Source: Butyrivibrio sp. (lineage in GTDB: Bacteria; Bacillota; Clostridia; Lachnospirales; Lachnospiraceae). From it: DNA of 64,000 nucleotides. The notes under the pieces are model-generated. The model was not told the origin of the DNA and searched no databases. It was given only the letters and a program-made list of their open reading frames with translations. Each line of letters begins with the position of its first letter. Within the stretch, counting starts at the first letter, position 1. Shown one piece after another: positions 60,907 to 64,000 of the stretch. The translations under genes and the position numbers were made by a program. The stretch covers positions 1-64,000 of the forward strand of contig SVGB01000002.1 in assembly GCA_015056565.1 (NCBI GenBank). Direction: 5' to 3'.

Positions 60907-62433
60907 ATGAAATTATCAAGCTTATTAAAATATAATTCAATAGTAATTCAGTGTCATGACAATCCTGATGCAGATGCCATCTGCTCAGGATATGTTTTAT
61001 ATAGATATTTCAAATCTCATGATAAGAAGGTTAGATTCGTATATTCTGGCAATTTCGAGATTAGTAAGAGTAATCTTGTCTATCTTATAAAGAAACTCCA
61101 TATACCAATTGAATATGTTACCTCTTTAAAGGTGAAACCTGATCTGCTCCTCATGACAGATTGTCAGTATGGCGAAGGCAATGTTAAGAAATTTCCTGCA
61201 AAAGAGATCGCAGTGATCGATCATCATCAGGTATCAGCAAACCTTCCAGGACAAAATGAAGTAAGAAGTAATCTTGGAAGTTCATGTACAGTGATCTGGT
61301 ATCTTCTTAAAGTTGATAATGAAGAGAAGATTATTGATAAGAAGATTGCAACTGCTTTGTATTACGGTCTTTACTCAGATACTAATGCTTTTTCTGAGAT
61401 TTCACATCCTTTAGACCGCGATATGATCGACTCATTAGAATATGACAAATCACTTATTCTAAAACTCAAGAACATGAATCTCACCCTCAAAGAGGCTAAG
61501 ATTGCCGGAGTAGCCATGCTAGGGGTTGAATATCACAAGGATAACCGCTATGCGATACTTCGAAGTGAACCATGTGATCCTAATATTTTAGGTCTTATTG
61601 GGGACTTTATTGTTGGTGTCGATACAATTGATGTTTGCATAGTATACAGTGTATTGTCATTTGGAATCAAATTCTCCATTAGGAGCTGCGTTCCGGAAAC
61701 AAGAGCAGATGAGCTAGCTTCCTTTATTTCAAAAAAAATTGGTTCAGGTGGCGGACATACAGAAAAAGCTGGTGGACTTTTAAAAAATGAGCTCATTAAA
61801 AAATGCTATCCAAATTACAATGTACTTGATGATGATTCCTCTGAGTTTTCTATTTCTAATATTATCCAGTCCCGAATGAATGACTATTTTGAAAACTCCA
61901 CTATAATCTATGCAAATAAGACAAAACTTGACACTTCGTCTATGACAAAGTATGTAAAAGCGCCTCTTGTAGTTGGCTATGTTAAGCCTCAGGATCTCAT
62001 TCCATCCGGTAATATGGCCATAGTTCGTACGTTAAAGGGCGATAATAATATTGAGATCAAGGACAATACAGTTCTTATAATTGGAAATTCAGGGGATGTT
62101 TCTGTAATAACTCAAGAGAAATTTGCCAGTGCTTATACCATAACTGGCAAAAAATTCAAACTAAACGTGGATTATACTCCCACCATTAAAAATGCTGATA
62201 CAGGCAAGATAATATCACTAATGCCAGAAGCAAAAGGCTGTATTTCAACAGGAGAGATCAACGTATATGCAAAGAAGCTAAACAGCTTCACCAAAGTTTT
62301 CCCTTACTGGGATGAAGACACTTATATGATTGGCCAAAAGGGCGATTATATAGCAGTAAGTGTTGATGATCCCCAGGATATTTTTATAATAGAAAAGGCC
62401 TTCTTTAAGAAGACCTATAATATAGCCAGGTGA
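60907..62433 (+). CDS. DHH-family phosphoesterase with extra C-terminal domain
   Basis: Residues 1-300 are a DHH/DHHA1 phosphoesterase: HDNPDADA at 17-24, DHHQ near residue 108, and GSGGGHTEKAGG near 280. Relatives hydrolyse nano-RNA, pAp or cyclic dinucleotides. The last 200 or so residues are not part of NrnA or GdpP and I cannot assign them. There is no membrane helix. The length of 508 aa is well above NrnA (about 315). It ends 3 nt before the convergent recombinase gene. Confidence 0.8.
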   Translation: MKLSSLLKYNSIVIQCHDNPDADAICSGYVLYRYFKSHDKKVRFVYSGNFEISKSNLVYLIKKLHIPIEYVTSLKVKPDLLLMTDCQYGEGNVKKFPAKEIAVIDHHQVSANLPGQNEVRSNLGSSCTVIWYLLKVDNEEKIIDKKIATALYYGLYSDTNAFSEISHPLDRDMIDSLEYDKSLILKLKNMNLTLKEAKIAGVAMLGVEYHKDNRYAILRSEPCDPNILGLIGDFIVGVDTIDVCIVYSVLSFGIKFSIRSCVPETRADELASFISKKIGSGGGHTEKAGGLLKNELIKKCYPNYNVLDDDSSEFSISNIIQSRMNDYFENSTIIYANKTKLDTSSMTKYVKAPLVVGYVKPQDLIPSGNMAIVRTLKGDNNIEIKDNTVLIIGNSGDVSVITQEKFASAYTITGKKFKLNVDYTPTIKNADTGKIISLMPEAKGCISTGEINVYAKKLNSFTKVFPYWDEDTYMIGQKGDYIAVSVDDPQDIFIIEKAFFKKTYNIAR

Positions 62434-62436
62434 ATA

Positions 62437-63501
62437 TTATTTTTTGTTTTCTCTTAGTTTGACCATTCTTGCTGCCCGGCGTCTGTTTTCGTCATCCTGG
62501 GCTGCATAATGCTTACGTGTTGTATTGACATCCTTGTGTCCAAGAACGTCTGCAACAAGGTAAATATCACCAGATTCTTTATAGAGATTTGTGCCAAAAG
62601 TGCTTCTAAGCTTATGAGGTGTTATTTTCTTAAGCGTAGTTACATTTCTGGCATATTTTTTTACCAGATTTTCAACAGCCCTTACTGTAATTCGTTTATT
62701 CTGAAGAGATAAAAACAGCGCATTTTCGCTGCCTTCACAGGGAATAATTAGCTTCCTCTGTTCAAGATAATCTAAAAGAGCGTCTCTAACTTCATCAGGG
62801 AAATAGATAACAGTGTTATATCCGCCTTTTCTGTGAACACTAAGACCATTATTTTCAAAGTCTATATCATCAATATCTATGCCAACGCACTCAGAGACAC
62901 GAAGTCCAGTCCCTAAAAGAAGCGTTAGTAATGCGACATCACGAAGCTTGGTTTTTTCGTGATATTTTAGCTGTGATTTTGTAAGCTTTTCCCCAGCCTC
63001 AACCTGATCAAGCAGAGTCGCAACCTCATTTGGCTCAAGTCTTATGATCTCATGCTCATGGAGTTTGGGCATATTGATAAGCTCTGCTGTATTTCTTTTT
63101 ATCATTTCTGATTTGTAGAAATAATCATACATTCTGCGAAGAGCAGACATTTTTCTCTTTTTCCCCTGCTCGGCGTTTGTTATCTCTTTTTCACCCTTCT
63201 CGTATAGGGATAAATATTCCATATACTCCTCAAGGTCTTCCCTTTCTATCATATCAAGCACATCAATCTGATAGTCTTTTATGTCAATCTTGGAAAGAGA
63301 AGGGTTCCTACTATGTAAAAACTCAAAAAATACGCGGATATCATAAGCATAACCAAGCCTGGTCCTGGCGGAAGTAGTTGGTTCAATACCTCTAAAGAAC
63401 TGTCGGCAGAATCTTGGCAGTTCATCTAAAACATCGCGCATTTTTAAAATATTCAGTTTATCCTGTTCCTCATAATACTTATCATAATTACTATTATTCA
63501 T
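62437..63501 (-). CDS. Tyrosine recombinase (XerC/D-like integrase)
   Basis: Site-specific recombinase of 354 aa. The N-terminal SAM-like DNA-binding domain covers about residues 1-150. Catalytic residues appear in order: Arg in GTGLRVSE, Lys in HRKGG, His-Arg in HKLRSTFG, His in GHKD and the nucleophile Tyr in HYAA. It is close to XerC/XerD in length, with an insert of charged residues. The start at 63501 lacks a good Shine-Dalgarno, and a TATAAT lies only 6 nt upstream. No phage genes are adjacent, so it may be a chromosomal resolution enzyme. Confidence 0.85.
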   Translation of the reverse strand: MNNSNYDKYYEEQDKLNILKMRDVLDELPRFCRQFFRGIEPTTSARTRLGYAYDIRVFFEFLHSRNPSLSKIDIKDYQIDVLDMIEREDLEEYMEYLSLYEKGEKEITNAEQGKKRKMSALRRMYDYFYKSEMIKRNTAELINMPKLHEHEIIRLEPNEVATLLDQVEAGEKLTKSQLKYHEKTKLRDVALLTLLLGTGLRVSECVGIDIDDIDFENNGLSVHRKGGYNTVIYFPDEVRDALLDYLEQRKLIIPCEGSENALFLSLQNKRITVRAVENLVKKYARNVTTLKKITPHKLRSTFGTNLYKESGDIYLVADVLGHKDVNTTRKHYAAQDDENRRRAARMVKLRENKK

Positions 63502-63507
63502 GCACTC

Positions 63508-63569
63508 ATTATAGCATAGATAAGAAACCCTATTATACAAATTATTGTATGAAATAACGATTATTGTAT
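63508..63569. promoter_or_regulatory. Promoters and dyad upstream of the recombinase
   Basis: On the minus strand TATAAT occurs at 63508-63513 and again at 63532-63537. ATACAA/TTGTAT (63535-63540 and 63545-63550) form a dyad, and ATTATTGTAT is repeated at 63541 and 63560. The block is a plausible shared control region for the two divergent genes. Confidence 0.45.
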
Positions 63570-63654
63570 AAATATAGTGCTTTTATATTGATAGAAGCCT
63601 GCTCAAAATGATAAGATTATTTCGTTCCATTTATTTTGGGGGGTTTATTATAAG

Positions 63655-64000
63655 TTGGGCACAAGAGCAAATTATAGAAAAAAAGATGGATCAAGGCTTT
63701 CAGCTTCTGAATATAGGAAAAGAAGGAAAAGGGAGATATATTTCCATATCAGCCTTGTGGTTTTAATTCCCATTCTTCTTATTTCATCTATTATCGTTGT
63801 TATCCACAAGGTAAAGCATAAAAATGAGGCTCCAGTTCATCCTGTAGAGGTTGAAAATTCAACCGAAGAGATCAGTATTATTGATACAGTAATAGAAGAT
63901 GTTGAGATAGAAGAGGAAAACCCATATCTTACAAAATCAACTGATTCTGAGAGCTTTTTTGAAGGTTATGATTTCCAGATAGATTCTGAAACAGTAGGAA
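63655..64000 (+). CDS. Membrane-anchored protein, 5' part (truncated by the window)
   Basis: Open reading frame without a stop to the window end (115 codons). It starts with TTG behind GGGGGG, 11 nt away. A basic N-terminus with many Lys/Arg (residues 8-27) precedes one membrane helix (about 31-50, VVLIPILLISSIIVVI) and an acidic, Glu-rich stretch outside. This is the layout of a type II anchored exoprotein such as a peptidase or L,D-transpeptidase, but the functional domain is not in view. Confidence 0.6.
   Translation, partial: MGTRANYRKKDGSRLSASEYRKRRKREIYFHISLVVLIPILLISSIIVVIHKVKHKNEAPVHPVEVENSTEEISIIDTVIEDVEIEEENPYLTKSTDSESFFEGYDFQIDSETVG

Noticed and set aside
62437-63501. Integrase marking a prophage or genomic island
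   Set aside because: No phage, plasmid or att-like duplicated sequence is visible nearby, and base composition does not change.

Overview
The window reads as chromosomal core DNA of a low-GC anaerobic Firmicute of the Lachnospiraceae, most likely the Butyrivibrio/Pseudobutyrivibrio group (inferred). Supporting signs are a six-subunit Ech-type energy-converting hydrogenase, a full minCDE set, strong Shine-Dalgarno sites, six likely TTG starts, and Bacillus-like neighbourhoods such as rpmB/yloU/fakA/recG, obg/yhbY/nadD/yqeK/rsfS and lexA opposite a LysM protein. I see no rRNA, tRNA, CRISPR array, prophage or complete insertion sequence. No gap between genes exceeds 300 bases.

Layout. 1-3.8 kb: rpsB-tsf with a terminator, then minC-minD-minE. 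3.8-6.7 kb: a CtpE-like P-type ATPase and an OhrR-like MarR regulator. 6.7-17.3 kb: a CsoR/InrS-type metal sensor heads echABCDEF and hypF-hypC-hypD-hypE, mostly with overlapping or touching genes. This unit encodes a ferredoxin-linked, ion-pumping [NiFe] hydrogenase, the enzymes that make its Fe(CN)2CO group, and a probable nickel-responsive switch. 17.3-23.4 kb: mecA, an RluF-like pseudouridine synthase, ligA, metA (acetyl-CoA type), a polysaccharide deacetylase and a coiled-coil protein. A perfect 32-bp inverted repeat then separates these from a 1420-residue CoA-dehydratase-activase-like protein on the minus strand.

27.9-30.1 kb: a rhomboid-like membrane protein with a zinc ribbon, a sigma-factor-like protein without region 4, and an unknown protein. 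30-40 kb: rpmB (minus), then yloU, fakA, recG, a DegV/FakB protein and a second-type topoisomerase II pair (parE/parC-like). 40-46 kb: rsmD, coaD, a coiled-coil protein, a secreted amidase, two pseudouridine synthases, a HAD phosphatase, a membrane protein and recU. 46.4-51.4 kb: histidine genes hisZ-G-D and, after a 183-nt regulatory-looking gap, hisB and a HisF-like/HisI/HisE fusion. hisA, hisC, hisF and hisH are not here.

51.4-59.6 kb: the conserved set radical SAM (TIGR03960)-DUF2344-RNase E/G, the L21 leader, rplU-prp-rpmA, obgE, yhbY, nadD, yqeK and rsfS. 59.6-60.9 kb: lexA diverges from a YneA-like SOS division inhibitor gene across four LexA-like boxes. 60.9-64 kb: a DHH phosphoesterase with an unassigned C-terminal domain, a minus-strand tyrosine recombinase, and the 5' end of a membrane-anchored protein running off the window.

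The most promising biology is the predicted nickel-sensing control of the Ech hydrogenase unit, the cluster at 27.9-30 kb (pseudo-rhomboid, partial sigma factor, unknown), and the 1420-residue activase fusion.
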